Part shown: piece after piece, positions 1 through 10,333 of the stretch
How the letters are laid out: the number at the start of each line of letters is the position of its first letter
Numbering within the stretch: the stretch's first letter is position 1
Assembly: GCA_015478645.1 (NCBI GenBank)
Contig: JADMIL010000032.1
Span: 1 to 37,402 of the forward strand
Direction: 5' to 3'
Source of the DNA: Candidatus Binataceae bacterium
GTDB lineage: Bacteria > Desulfobacterota > Binatia > Binatales > Binataceae
Length of the DNA: 37,402 bases
The notes under the pieces: model-generated
Told to the model about the DNA's origin: nothing
What the model saw: the letters and a program-made list of their open reading frames with translations, nothing else
Databases searched by the model: none
Position numbers and translations under genes: made by a program

Positions 1-7
1 GGCCGGT

Positions 8-1096
8 ATGGTGCTCGCGATCGCGGCTGGAGTGGCGATTGCGACCGCATCGCCCGCGCACGCGCAGGCCAGCGCGCCGGCAGGCAACGGGCTCTCGGCT
101 AATGGAATCGGCGCGGCCTCGGCGGCGGCGCCGGCCAGCGGCCTCGACGGCGTTGGCGGAGTGGCGGCGGGCGGCGTGCCGCACGCGCAGGTCGCCGAGC
201 CGAATTACGATTTCGGCACTGCGATCAGCGGCACTACGGTGGCCCACGTTTTCAAGATTCGCAACCGCGGCACCGGCACATTGATTATCGGCGGCGTGCA
301 GACCTCATGCGGATGCACGGCGGCAACGCCGAGCAAGTCCACGCTGGCGCCGGGCGAGGAATCGGCGATCGCGGTTTCGTTCGATACGCGCTTCGACAAG
401 GGCGCGGCGACGCGGACCATCACGGTCTTCACCAACGACCCCAAGGCGCAGAAAATCCTGATGACGCTCAAGGGCGTGATCAAGATTGAAGTCGACGCCA
501 CGCCCGAGCAGATCGCCTTTGGCGAGGTCAAGCGCGGCACCGTGCAGAGCCGGCAAGTGCTGATTAACGACCTGATGGCGGGCGGAGATTTCAAGGTGAC
601 TGGCGTGGCCAACGCGAGCCCGGCGATCCGCACCGCGATCGTGCCGCGGACCGACGGCCGGCCCGGCGTGGCGCTCAACGTCACGCTGCTCGGCACGATG
701 CCGGTGGGTGAGTTCGACGACACGATCAAGGTCACCACCAGCCTGGCGCCGGTCGAGGTGACGGCTTTCGGCACGGTCACCGGCGACCTTACCGTGAAGC
801 CGGGCGAGGTCTCCTTCGGCATCGTGCCGCATCGCCAGGGCGTGATGCGGGTTGCGCGGATGGTCAATGCGGGCGATCGCGCGGTCAACGTGCTGGGCAT
901 CACCAGCACCAATCAGAGCGTGAGCGCGGCGGTCGAGCCGGTGCGGCCCGGCCACGAATACAAGATCACGATCGAGTTGCGGCCCGACACCCCCGAAGGC
1001 ACGGTGCGCGGACGGCTGGCGATCCGCACCGACGATCCGGAGCAGCAGACGGTCGAGATCCCGTTCTCGGCGATCGTCGGTTCGTTCAAGGGCTGA
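8..1096 (+). CDS. DUF1573 exported protein (5' end probably outside the window)
   Basis: The protein begins with a hydrophobic stretch ending in SPAHA, like the end of a Sec signal peptide, but without the positively charged start such peptides normally have. The frame is open to the window edge, so the true start may lie upstream. After a low-complexity Ala/Gly linker (residues 20-60) comes a DUF1573 domain at about 65-150: NYDFG, then KIRNRGTGTLII and the hallmark TSCGCTA with Cys101 and Cys103. Two further Ig-like beta segments follow at about 160-255 and 260-358. DUF1573 proteins are periplasmic or surface beta-sandwich proteins, often of unknown role. The function here is not known; the family call is firm. 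Confidence 0.85.
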   Translation: MVLAIAAGVAIATASPAHAQASAPAGNGLSANGIGAASAAAPASGLDGVGGVAAGGVPHAQVAEPNYDFGTAISGTTVAHVFKIRNRGTGTLIIGGVQTSCGCTAATPSKSTLAPGEESAIAVSFDTRFDKGAATRTITVFTNDPKAQKILMTLKGVIKIEVDATPEQIAFGEVKRGTVQSRQVLINDLMAGGDFKVTGVANASPAIRTAIVPRTDGRPGVALNVTLLGTMPVGEFDDTIKVTTSLAPVEVTAFGTVTGDLTVKPGEVSFGIVPHRQGVMRVARMVNAGDRAVNVLGITSTNQSVSAAVEPVRPGHEYKITIELRPDTPEGTVRGRLAIRTDDPEQQTVEIPFSAIVGSFKG

Positions 1097-1187
1097 GCCG
1101 TCAAGGCGATTGCCTTCGCGCTATCGTAGCCGGGCCGAGCGCGGCCGAGCCGCCCCGAAGGCGCGAATCCGCCCCGCGAAAAGCCGG

Positions 1188-1217
1188 TTGTTTTACGCGC
1201 GGGAGCGCCCGTATAGT
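1188..1217 (+). promoter_or_regulatory. Possible sigma-70 promoter of the YiiX-like gene
   Basis: TTGTTT at 1188-1193 and TATAGT at 1212-1217 are 18 bp apart. The -10 box matches the consensus at 5 of 6 positions and the -35 at 3 of 6. The pair lies in the only AT-richer stretch between the DUF1573 stop and the next gene, about 55 bp before the preferred GTG start. Confidence 0.4.
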
Positions 1218-1270
1218 CAATTCCAGAGCCGGTGAGAGCGGCTGCTGACTGCGGGGGCGTCGAGGTAATT

Positions 1271-2179
1271 GTGGCGAAACTCGCGCGGCTCAATCCCATC
1301 CCCTATATCTTGCGCCGGATGACCGACGCCGCGATTGGTCTGCTGACCAAGCCGGTCGCGCGCTACGCGCTGACCATTCCGAACGATCTCATGCGGCTCA
1401 AGCAGCACGTGCGCAAGGGCGACGTGATTCTGGTCGAGGGCAACGAGCGGATCAGCGAGGTGATCAAGTACCTGACGCAGAGCAGTTGGTCGCATGCGGC
1501 GCTTTACGTCGGTGACGAACCGCTGCGGCGCGACCCCGAGGTCCGGCAGGCGCTGATCGAGCGCTGGGGCGAGGAGGCCAGCCATCTGGTGGTCGAGGCG
1601 CTGGTCGAGAGCGGCGTGGTGCTGTCGCCGATCGCAAAATACCGCGATTTCAACATGCGCATCTGCCGCCCCTACAATCTGACGGCGGCCGATCAGGCGG
1701 CGGTGATCGATCACGCGGTGCGCACGGTCGGGCGGCAGTACGACTTCAAGAATATGTTCGATCTGGCGCGCTACTTTCTGCCGGTGAGCATGGTGCCAGC
1801 GCGGCTGCGGCGGCGCGCGTTGCAGTTCGGCAGCACCGACCCGACGCGGGTGATCTGCTCGAGCCTGATCGCCGAGAGCTTTGCGCAGGTGCGCTTTCCG
1901 ATCGTGCCGCAGTACGAGCCGATCCCGCCCGGACAGGACGCGGACGCGCCGCGCGGCGGATTGCGCCTGCTGGGACGCTTTGCGCGGCGCGTGCGGATGC
2001 CGGATCGGCTGCTGCGGATGGTCGCGCCGACCCTGATCACGCCGCGCGATTTCGATTTGTCGCCCTATTTCGCGATTATCAAGTACAACATAATCGAGGG
2101 ATCGAAGTTCGATTATCATAAGCTGATGTGGGTGCAAGAGGCGGAGGCGCTGGCCGACAAGCTGGAAAAATCGGCCTGA
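1271..2179 (+). CDS. YiiX/YebB-like permuted papain-fold (NlpC/P60-related) protein
   Basis: The middle of the protein carries the circularly permuted papain signature. KGDVILVEG is followed by SSWSHAALYVGD with the catalytic His75, and the nucleophile comes later in PTRVICSSLIAESF (Cys196). In this C92/YiiX group the His precedes the Cys, as here. Members are amidases or lipid-modifying hydrolases; the substrate cannot be told from sequence. Length is about 302 aa. I chose the GTG at 1271 because GAGG sits a few bases upstream; an in-frame GTG at 1232 would add 13 residues. The C-terminus contains a short conserved-looking stretch (FAIIKYNII) of unknown role. Confidence 0.8.
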   Translation: MAKLARLNPIPYILRRMTDAAIGLLTKPVARYALTIPNDLMRLKQHVRKGDVILVEGNERISEVIKYLTQSSWSHAALYVGDEPLRRDPEVRQALIERWGEEASHLVVEALVESGVVLSPIAKYRDFNMRICRPYNLTAADQAAVIDHAVRTVGRQYDFKNMFDLARYFLPVSMVPARLRRRALQFGSTDPTRVICSSLIAESFAQVRFPIVPQYEPIPPGQDADAPRGGLRLLGRFARRVRMPDRLLRMVAPTLITPRDFDLSPYFAIIKYNIIEGSKFDYHKLMWVQEAEALADKLEKSA

Positions 2180-2268
2180 GCATGGGTTGGAGCAGTGGCG
2201 CGAATGCGCTAGCTTCAAAGTGATGCGCGGATCGGGCCGATGGGCGCGACCGGCCGGAGGATCGCAAG

Positions 2269-2550
2269 TTGGCACAGAACGAAGAACGGACCGTCAACCA
2301 GCGCGAGTCGCTCGAAAAGACGATCGCCAAGATTCTTCATCGATACTGCAATTTCGGCTGGGCCAATTACTATATTCCGGGCGAGAAATTTCCCAGCCTG
2401 ATCGAGGAGCTGGTCGAGGTCGCGAGTCCCGCGGGCGAGGCCGGGCACGGCGAGATCGTGCAGTTCCTGCTGCGCACGCAGCGGCTCGTGTCGGCCCAGG
2501 ATCGCGCGACCAGGCTGCAGGACGAATTCGCGATCTATCGCAAGGAGTGA
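2269..2550 (+). CDS. Small hypothetical protein (93 aa)
   Basis: I do not recognise this protein. It starts at TTG with a clear GGAGG at 2256-2260 and an 8-base spacer, which supports a real gene. It is charged, largely helical by composition, and has no signal peptide or membrane segment. Residues 17-45 contain an aromatic patch (HRYCNFGWANYYIPGEKFP) that could be a conserved binding surface. It follows the YiiX-like gene by 89 bp and may be co-transcribed with it. Confidence 0.6.
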   Translation: MAQNEERTVNQRESLEKTIAKILHRYCNFGWANYYIPGEKFPSLIEELVEVASPAGEAGHGEIVQFLLRTQRLVSAQDRATRLQDEFAIYRKE

Positions 2551-2784
2551 GCGGGGCCGGCCGCACCTGAAGGGGCCGCGCCACGGCCGCCGGGAAGAGC
2601 CGCATGCAGCGCAATTCGATCCGCCGGACCACGCAGGGACGGCGGATTTTGTTTACCCGGCGCCGGTGCGGCGTTCATAATGGAGCCACGGCGGCACGCC
2701 GTCGGCACGCGATCGCGGTCAAGACGGCGAACCGGCGCGAAGCCCGCGTTGAGCGGGCGAAAAGCTAACTGAGGGAACAGCGAA

Positions 2785-3225
2785 ATGGCGATCAAGCAGA
2801 TCGAACCGCCGCAAGCCTACGCGACTTTGCAGGAGCATCCCGGCGCGATCTATCTCGACGTGCGCACCGAAGGCGAGTTCGCCCAGGGCCATCCGGCGGG
2901 AGCGATCAATATACCGGTCGTATTCATCAAAGGGCCCGGCCAGATGGAGCCGAATCCGGACTTCGTTGCGGTGGCCGCGCAGGCGCTGGCCAAATCGGCC
3001 AAGCTGGTCGTCGGCTGCATGGCCGGCGGACGATCGCAGCGCGCGTGCGAATTGCTCGAGGCCGAGGGCTACGCCGATCTGAGCAACGTGCGCGGCGGCT
3101 TCGGCGGCGCGCGCGACGCGGGCGGCGCGGTGATGGTCCCCGGATGGCGCGACGCGGGCCTGCCGGTGACCACCGAACTGGGCGACGCGGCCTATGCGGC
3201 GTTGCGCAAGAAGGCGGGCTTCTGA
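2785..3225 (+). CDS. Single-domain rhodanese-like sulfurtransferase
   Basis: The 146-aa protein is one rhodanese domain. It has YLDVRTEGEF near residue 25, GHPAGAINIP near 36-44, and the active-site loop GCMAGGRSQRA with catalytic Cys78 followed by a basic residue. C-terminal VRGGFGGARDAGG matches the family's closing GG motif. It would move a sulfane sulfur through a Cys persulfide, in the cytoplasm since no signal peptide is present. GAGGG lies upstream of the ATG. Its stop codon shares one base with the start of the cobalamin adenosyltransferase (TGATG), so the two are probably translationally coupled. A persulfide dioxygenase-like gene lies two genes downstream. Confidence 0.88.
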   Translation: MAIKQIEPPQAYATLQEHPGAIYLDVRTEGEFAQGHPAGAINIPVVFIKGPGQMEPNPDFVAVAAQALAKSAKLVVGCMAGGRSQRACELLEAEGYADLSNVRGGFGGARDAGGAVMVPGWRDAGLPVTTELGDAAYAALRKKAGF

Positions 3226-3893
3226 TGGCGATACGGCTGACGCGAATCTATACGCGCACTGGCGACAAGGGGCTGACGGCGCTGGTGGGCGGCGCGCGCG
3301 TGCCCAAGGAGAGCGGCCGGCTCGAGGCCTACGGCACGATCGACGAGCTCAATTCGATCGTCGGGATCGTGCGCACCTACCTGCCCGAATATCGCGAGCG
3401 CTTCGGCGCCGAGTTCACCTGGTACGCCGAGATGCTGCGGCGGATTCAGAACGAACTGTTCGACGTGGGCAGCGAACTGGCCACGCCCGACGACGCCGAA
3501 TACGCCGGGATGCATCGCATGGGCGACGGCGAAATCAAGCTGCTCGAGCAGGAGATGGATCGGATGCAGAAAGAGCTGCAGCCGCTCAATTCGTTCACCC
3601 TGCCGGGCGGCGGCGTGCTCAACGCCTTCCTGCATCAGGCGCGCACGGTCTGCCGGCGGGCCGAGCGCGTGGGCTGGCAGCTGGCGCGCAGCGAACGGCT
3701 CAACGATCGCCTGCTCAAGTACGTCAACCGCCTGAGCGACCATCTGTTCGTGCAGTCGCGATGGGTCGCCAGGCGCCTGGACGAGCCGGAATACCTATGG
3801 GATCGCGGCCTGCGGATCGATCCGCGCGCGGCCCATGCGGCGCAGCGCAAGAGCGCGACCGGGGGCGATTCGCCGGCGAGCGGCAAAAACTGA
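3225..3893 (+). CDS. Corrinoid adenosyltransferase, PduO type
   Basis: This enzyme adenosylates cob(I)alamin with ATP to make coenzyme B12. The N-terminal ATP loop RIYTRTGDKGLTAL is present (residues 7-20), as are AYGTIDELNS (35-44), the SFTLPGGG...NAFLHQARTVCRRAERVGW block (123-151) and the C-terminal NRLSDHLFVQSRW (168-180), all typical of PduO. At 222 aa it is slightly longer than the usual 190 or so, owing to a disordered C-terminal tail after about residue 195. The start is the ATG overlapping the rhodanese stop. A longer in-frame extension upstream lies entirely inside the rhodanese gene and is rejected. Confidence 0.92.
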   Translation: MAIRLTRIYTRTGDKGLTALVGGARVPKESGRLEAYGTIDELNSIVGIVRTYLPEYRERFGAEFTWYAEMLRRIQNELFDVGSELATPDDAEYAGMHRMGDGEIKLLEQEMDRMQKELQPLNSFTLPGGGVLNAFLHQARTVCRRAERVGWQLARSERLNDRLLKYVNRLSDHLFVQSRWVARRLDEPEYLWDRGLRIDPRAAHAAQRKSATGGDSPASGKN

Positions 3894-4015
3894 GACTGGC
3901 GCGCGACGACGGAAATCGATTGATGCGGCGGGAATCAGGCGCGCCGGAAAACAGCGATCCCCGGAGCGCGAACTGGACTGGCTAGCGCGAATTCGACTGA
4001 GTATCGAGGAGCAAG

Positions 4016-4708
4016 ATGGCGATCGAGAAAATATATTTGCGCCAGGCGCAAATCGGTCCGATGGCGAATTTCGTCTATCTGATCGGCAACCCCGCGACGC
4101 ATAAGGCGGCGGCCGTCGACCCGGCGTGGGACGTCGACGCGATTATCAATTTCGCCCGCAATGAAGGCTACGAGATCGAGCAGATCCTGATTACCCATTA
4201 CCATCAGGACCATCTGGGCGGATCGATGATGGGGCAGAATATCCAGGGCGCGGCCGATATGATCGGAAAGATCAAGGCCAAGGTCTACGTCAACGAGAAA
4301 GAGGCCGAGGGCGTGAAAAAGGTCGCCGGCCTCAGCGATTCGGACCTGGTCAAGGTGGCGGCGGGCGACGTGCTCAAGATTGGCGACGTGCCGATCAAGT
4401 TTCTGCATACGCCGGGCCATACGCCGGGTTCGCAATGCTTCCTGGTCGAGGGCAACCTGATCTCCGGCGATACGCTGTTCGTCAATGCGTGCGGGCGGGT
4501 CGATCTGCCGGGGTCGGATCCGGCGGCGATGTATCACAGCCTGAACACGACGCTCAAGAACCTCGACGACGCGACCGTGGTCTATCCGGGACACGCCTAT
4601 TCGTCGGAATCGTCGACCACGATCGGCAATCAGAAACGGCATAATATGTATATGCGGTTTCCCACGCTCGATGATTTCCTCGACGCGATGGGCCACAGCC
4701 GGAGCTGA
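4016..4708 (+). CDS. MBL-fold metallo-hydrolase, glyoxalase II / persulfide dioxygenase-like
   Basis: The metallo-beta-lactamase metal motif THYHQDHLGG gives His61, His63, Asp65 and His66. HTPGHTPGS supplies His135, SGDTLF supplies Asp152, and YPGHAYSS near residue 192 supplies the last histidine. The stretch GDTLFVNACGRVDLPGSDP closely follows the wording typical of ETHE1-like persulfide dioxygenases and GloB-like hydrolases. It may act on glutathione persulfide or S-lactoylglutathione; the rhodanese nearby favours a sulfur role, but that is inference. It is 230 aa, cytoplasmic, with GAGGAG just before the ATG, 122 bp after the adenosyltransferase. Confidence 0.85.
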   Translation: MAIEKIYLRQAQIGPMANFVYLIGNPATHKAAAVDPAWDVDAIINFARNEGYEIEQILITHYHQDHLGGSMMGQNIQGAADMIGKIKAKVYVNEKEAEGVKKVAGLSDSDLVKVAAGDVLKIGDVPIKFLHTPGHTPGSQCFLVEGNLISGDTLFVNACGRVDLPGSDPAAMYHSLNTTLKNLDDATVVYPGHAYSSESSTTIGNQKRHNMYMRFPTLDDFLDAMGHSRS

Positions 4709-4734
4709 TCGCGCCGGGAGTGGCTATTCACTGA

Positions 4735-7169
<2,435 letters not shown>

Positions 7170-7249
7170 GGGGTCGCGGAAGGCCGCTGCGACCCTTTCA
7201 CTTATCGGGCTCATTGGCTATAGTTTTCTATTGACATCACGTTTATTCG

Positions 7250-7290
7250 TCCTTGATAGCGAAGCATGTCGCTCGCTACCAAGGATTTTT
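7250..7290 (+). terminator. Terminator-like hairpin in the korA leader
   Basis: TCCTTGATAGCGA (7250-7262) pairs with TCGCTACCAAGGA (7273-7285) over 13 positions with a single A-C mismatch and a 10-base loop, then comes T5 (7286-7290). It sits 26 bases before the korA ATG. A TTGACA hexamer lies at 7231-7236 just upstream, without a convincing -10 box. The hairpin could end the ligA-acylphosphatase transcript or attenuate korAB. Confidence 0.55.
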
Positions 7291-7315
7291 CGCGCATAGG
7301 GAGCATTGATCGACC

Positions 7316-9217
7316 ATGGCTCTACCACCTGAGGCGGCCGGACACGCCGCCGAGTCCTCCGGCCTGGGCGGGGGCGGATCCGCTGCCAAACCGGGTCTCC
7401 GGCGCGACAGCGTCGTAATCAGGTTCGCCGGAGATTCGGGCGACGGCATGCAGTTGGCGGGGATGCAGTTTACCGCTGAATCCGCGATGGCCGGCAACGA
7501 CATCGCGACGCTGCCGGATTTTCCGGCCGAGATCCGGGCGCCTGCGGGCACTCTGGCCGGCGTCAGCGGATTTCAACTGAACTTTTCGAGCCGCGAGGTC
7601 TTTACCGCCGGCGACGAGCCGAACGTGCTGGTCGCGATGAATCCGGCGGCGCTCAAGGCCAATCTGGACGACCTGCCGCCCAACGGCGTGCTGATCGTCG
7701 ATCGCGAGGCCTTCAGCGAGGCCAACCTCAAGCGCGCCGGCTACGCCAAAAATCCGCTGACCGACCATTCGCTGGACAAGTACCAGCTCTTTCAGGTTGA
7801 CGTCAGCAAGCTGACCAACAACGCGCTGCATTCGACCGGCCTGAACAATCGCGCGGTCTTTCGCTGCCGCAACCTGTTCGTGCTCGGGATGCTCTCGTGG
7901 CTCTTTCAGCGGCCGGTGGCGAGCACCGAACGCTGGCTCGAGGGGCGCTTCAAGAAGACTCCGGAGCTGCTCAACGCCAACCTGCTGGCGCTCAAGGCCG
8001 GGTACAATTACGGCGAGACCACCGAGATGTTCGCGAGCTCGTATGAAGTCGGGCCGGCGCGAATTGTGCCGGGGCTCTATCGCAATATCACCGGCAACAG
8101 CGCGACGGCGCTGGGCTTCGTCGCGGCGGCGGTCAAGTCGGGGCGCCCGCTGTTCCTGGGGTCGTATCCGATCACGCCGGCCAGCGACGTGCTGCACGAT
8201 CTGGCGGGCTTTAAGAATTTTCCGGTATATACGTTCCAGGCCGAAGACGAGATCGCCGGCGTGACCTCGGCGATCGGCGCGGCATTTGGCGGCGCGATCG
8301 CGATCACGACGACGTCGGGGCCGGGGATGAATCTCAAGGCCGAAGCGGTCGGCTTGGCGGTCAAGACCGAACTGCCGCTGGTGATTACCGATATCCAGCG
8401 CGCCGGGCCGTCGACCGGGATGCCGACCAAGCCCGAACAAGCCGATCTGCTGACGGCGATGTACGGACGGCACGGCGAATCGCCGATTCCGGTGATCGCG
8501 GCGTCGACGCCGGCCGATTGTTTCGACTGCGCGTACGAGGCGGTGCGGATCGCGGTGACCTACATGACGCCGGTGATCCTGCTGACCGACGGCCAGCTCG
8601 CCAACGGCTCCGAGCCGTGGCTACTGCCCGACCCCGACAAGCTCGCGCCGATCAAGGTTGAGCTGGCGACCGATCCCAACGGCTTCATGCCCTACACGCG
8701 CGACAGCGAAACGCTCGCGCGGCCGTGGGCGGTGCCCGGCACGCCCGGCCTGGAGCATCGCATTGGCGGACTCTCGACCGAGGATGTGACCGGCAATATC
8801 AGCTACTCGCCGGCCAACAACGAACTGATGGTGCGCACGCGGGCGCGCAAGGTAGCGGGAATCGCGCGCGACATCCCGCCGACGTCGATCTATGGCGACG
8901 CGAACGGCGGCGATCTGGTGGTGCTCGGCTGGGGTTCGACCTACGGATCGCTGCGCGAGGCGGTGACCCAGATGCGCGACAAGGGCAAGAGCGTGTCGCA
9001 TATCCATCTGCGCTATCTCAATCCGCTGCCGAGCGATCTCGGCGCGCAATTGCGCAAATTCAAAAAGGTCATGATCGCTGAAATGAACATGGGGCAACTG
9101 CTCAAGCTGGTGCGCGCCGACTATCTGATAGACGCGATCGGCTGTAACAAGATCCAGGGCCGCCCGTTTAAGGTGAGCGAGCTGACCAACCGGATCACGC
9201 GGGCACTGGAGGGCTGA
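7316..9217 (+). CDS. korA: 2-oxoacid:ferredoxin oxidoreductase, alpha subunit (gamma-alpha fusion)
   Basis: This subunit of a 2-oxoglutarate- or pyruvate-type ferredoxin oxidoreductase has the fused gamma domain first (about residues 20-200, VVIRFAGDSGDGMQLAG, with PDFPAEIRAPAGT). The alpha pyrimidine-binding domain follows (about 240-460, with GSYPITPASD and ITTTSGPGMNLKAEA), then the C-terminal domain II. At 633 aa it matches KorA-type fused subunits. With KorB it interconverts 2-oxoacid plus CoA and acyl-CoA plus CO2, passing electrons to ferredoxin. Gly/Pro-rich residues 1-20 precede the domain. AGGGAG lies about 12 bases before the ATG. KorB follows after 7 bp. Confidence 0.93.
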   Translation: MALPPEAAGHAAESSGLGGGGSAAKPGLRRDSVVIRFAGDSGDGMQLAGMQFTAESAMAGNDIATLPDFPAEIRAPAGTLAGVSGFQLNFSSREVFTAGDEPNVLVAMNPAALKANLDDLPPNGVLIVDREAFSEANLKRAGYAKNPLTDHSLDKYQLFQVDVSKLTNNALHSTGLNNRAVFRCRNLFVLGMLSWLFQRPVASTERWLEGRFKKTPELLNANLLALKAGYNYGETTEMFASSYEVGPARIVPGLYRNITGNSATALGFVAAAVKSGRPLFLGSYPITPASDVLHDLAGFKNFPVYTFQAEDEIAGVTSAIGAAFGGAIAITTTSGPGMNLKAEAVGLAVKTELPLVITDIQRAGPSTGMPTKPEQADLLTAMYGRHGESPIPVIAASTPADCFDCAYEAVRIAVTYMTPVILLTDGQLANGSEPWLLPDPDKLAPIKVELATDPNGFMPYTRDSETLARPWAVPGTPGLEHRIGGLSTEDVTGNISYSPANNELMVRTRARKVAGIARDIPPTSIYGDANGGDLVVLGWGSTYGSLREAVTQMRDKGKSVSHIHLRYLNPLPSDLGAQLRKFKKVMIAEMNMGQLLKLVRADYLIDAIGCNKIQGRPFKVSELTNRITRALEG

Positions 9218-9224
9218 GAGAGCA

Positions 9225-10223
9225 ATGGCTACCGCTCTGACACGCAAGGATTTCGTCTCCGACCAGGAAGTGCGCTGGTGTCCGGGATGCGGCGATTACG
9301 CGATCCTGTCCCAGGTGCAGAAGATAATGCCGGAGTTCGGCATCCCGCGCGAGAATATCGTTTTCATTTCCGGGATCGGCTGTTCGAGCCGCTTTCCCTA
9401 TTACATGAACACCTACGGCTTCCATACGATCCACGGCCGCGCGCCGGCCGTGGCGACGGGGCTCAAGGTCACCCGTCCGGACCTCGACGTATGGGTGGTG
9501 ACGGGCGACGGCGACGGTCTCTCGATCGGCGGCAATCATCTGATCCACGCGCTGCGCCGCAACGTCGACCTGAACATCCTGCTTTTCAACAACCGCATCT
9601 ACGGGTTGACCAAGGGGCAGTATTCACCGACCTCGGAAGTCGGCAAGGTGACCAAGTCGACGCCGGCCGGGTCGATCGACTTTCCTTTCAATCCGATCAC
9701 GGTTGCGCTCGGCGCCAGTGCGACTTTTGTCGCGCGCACGGTCGACGTCGAGCAGAAACACCTCGGCGATATGCTCAAACGCACCCATGCGCATCGCGGC
9801 GCGGCCTTCCTGGAGATTTTGCAGAACTGCAATATCTTCAATGACGGCGCGTTCAACGATCTGAGCGACAAGGCGATCAAGGCGGACCATCAACTGGTGC
9901 TCGAGCATGGCAAGCCGCTGATCTTCGGCAAAAATCGCGACAAGGGCGTCCGCATGAACGGCCAGCGGGCCGAAGTCGTGGCGCTCGGCAACGGCGTGAC
10001 GGCCGACGATCTGGTGGTGCATGACGAGACCAACCTGGCGCTGGCCTTCATGCTGGCGAACTTCGAGGCGCCGCTGCCGACGCCGATCGGGGTGTTCTAC
10101 GCAACCTCGCGGCCGACCTTCGACGGCGCGATCAACCAGCAGTTGCAGGACGCGCGCACCAAGCAGGGACCGGGCGATCTGGCGGCACTGCTCAAGCGCG
10201 GCGACACCTGGAGCGTTGGCTAG
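9225..10223 (+). CDS. korB: 2-oxoacid:ferredoxin oxidoreductase, beta subunit
   Basis: This is the thiamine diphosphate and iron-sulfur subunit paired with KorA. RWCPGCGDYAIL (near residue 18) and SGIGCSS (near 50) provide cluster cysteines, with a later Cys in LQNCNIFNDGAF. The ThDP motif runs from VTGDGDGLSIGG to LLFNNRIYGLTKGQYSPTS (about 90-130). At 332 aa it is full length. The motif YGLTKGQ and the KorA fusion favour the KorAB (2-oxoglutarate) group, though pyruvate or another oxoacid cannot be ruled out. No separate delta ferredoxin gene is adjacent, which is normal for the two-subunit type. Confidence 0.93.
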   Translation: MATALTRKDFVSDQEVRWCPGCGDYAILSQVQKIMPEFGIPRENIVFISGIGCSSRFPYYMNTYGFHTIHGRAPAVATGLKVTRPDLDVWVVTGDGDGLSIGGNHLIHALRRNVDLNILLFNNRIYGLTKGQYSPTSEVGKVTKSTPAGSIDFPFNPITVALGASATFVARTVDVEQKHLGDMLKRTHAHRGAAFLEILQNCNIFNDGAFNDLSDKAIKADHQLVLEHGKPLIFGKNRDKGVRMNGQRAEVVALGNGVTADDLVVHDETNLALAFMLANFEAPLPTPIGVFYATSRPTFDGAINQQLQDARTKQGPGDLAALLKRGDTWSVG

Positions 10224-10246
10224 CCCGGCGCGCTACGATTGAAACC

Positions 10247-10281
10247 AAAGGCCCGCAGGCATCCGCCCGCGGGCCTTTTTT
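10247..10281 (+). terminator. Intrinsic terminator after korAB
   Basis: AAAGGCCCGC (10247-10256) pairs perfectly with GCGGGCCTTT (10269-10278) around a 12-base loop and runs into T6 (10276-10281). The A-run on the left arm makes it usable on the other strand too, for the convergent amidohydrolase gene that ends at 10334. Confidence 0.9.
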
Positions 10282-10333
10282 ATTTGCCGCGCGTTACGGC
10301 CGCGATCGACGCCGCTCCGCGCGATCGCGTGCC

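Noticed and set aside
7216-7230. Sigma-54-like TTGGCTATAGTTTTCT before korA
   Set aside because: The GC at the -12 position is missing.
7322-8473. A 383-aa minus-strand frame opposite korA
   Set aside because: It is Arg/Gln-rich with no recognisable motif and lies opposite a clear KorA.
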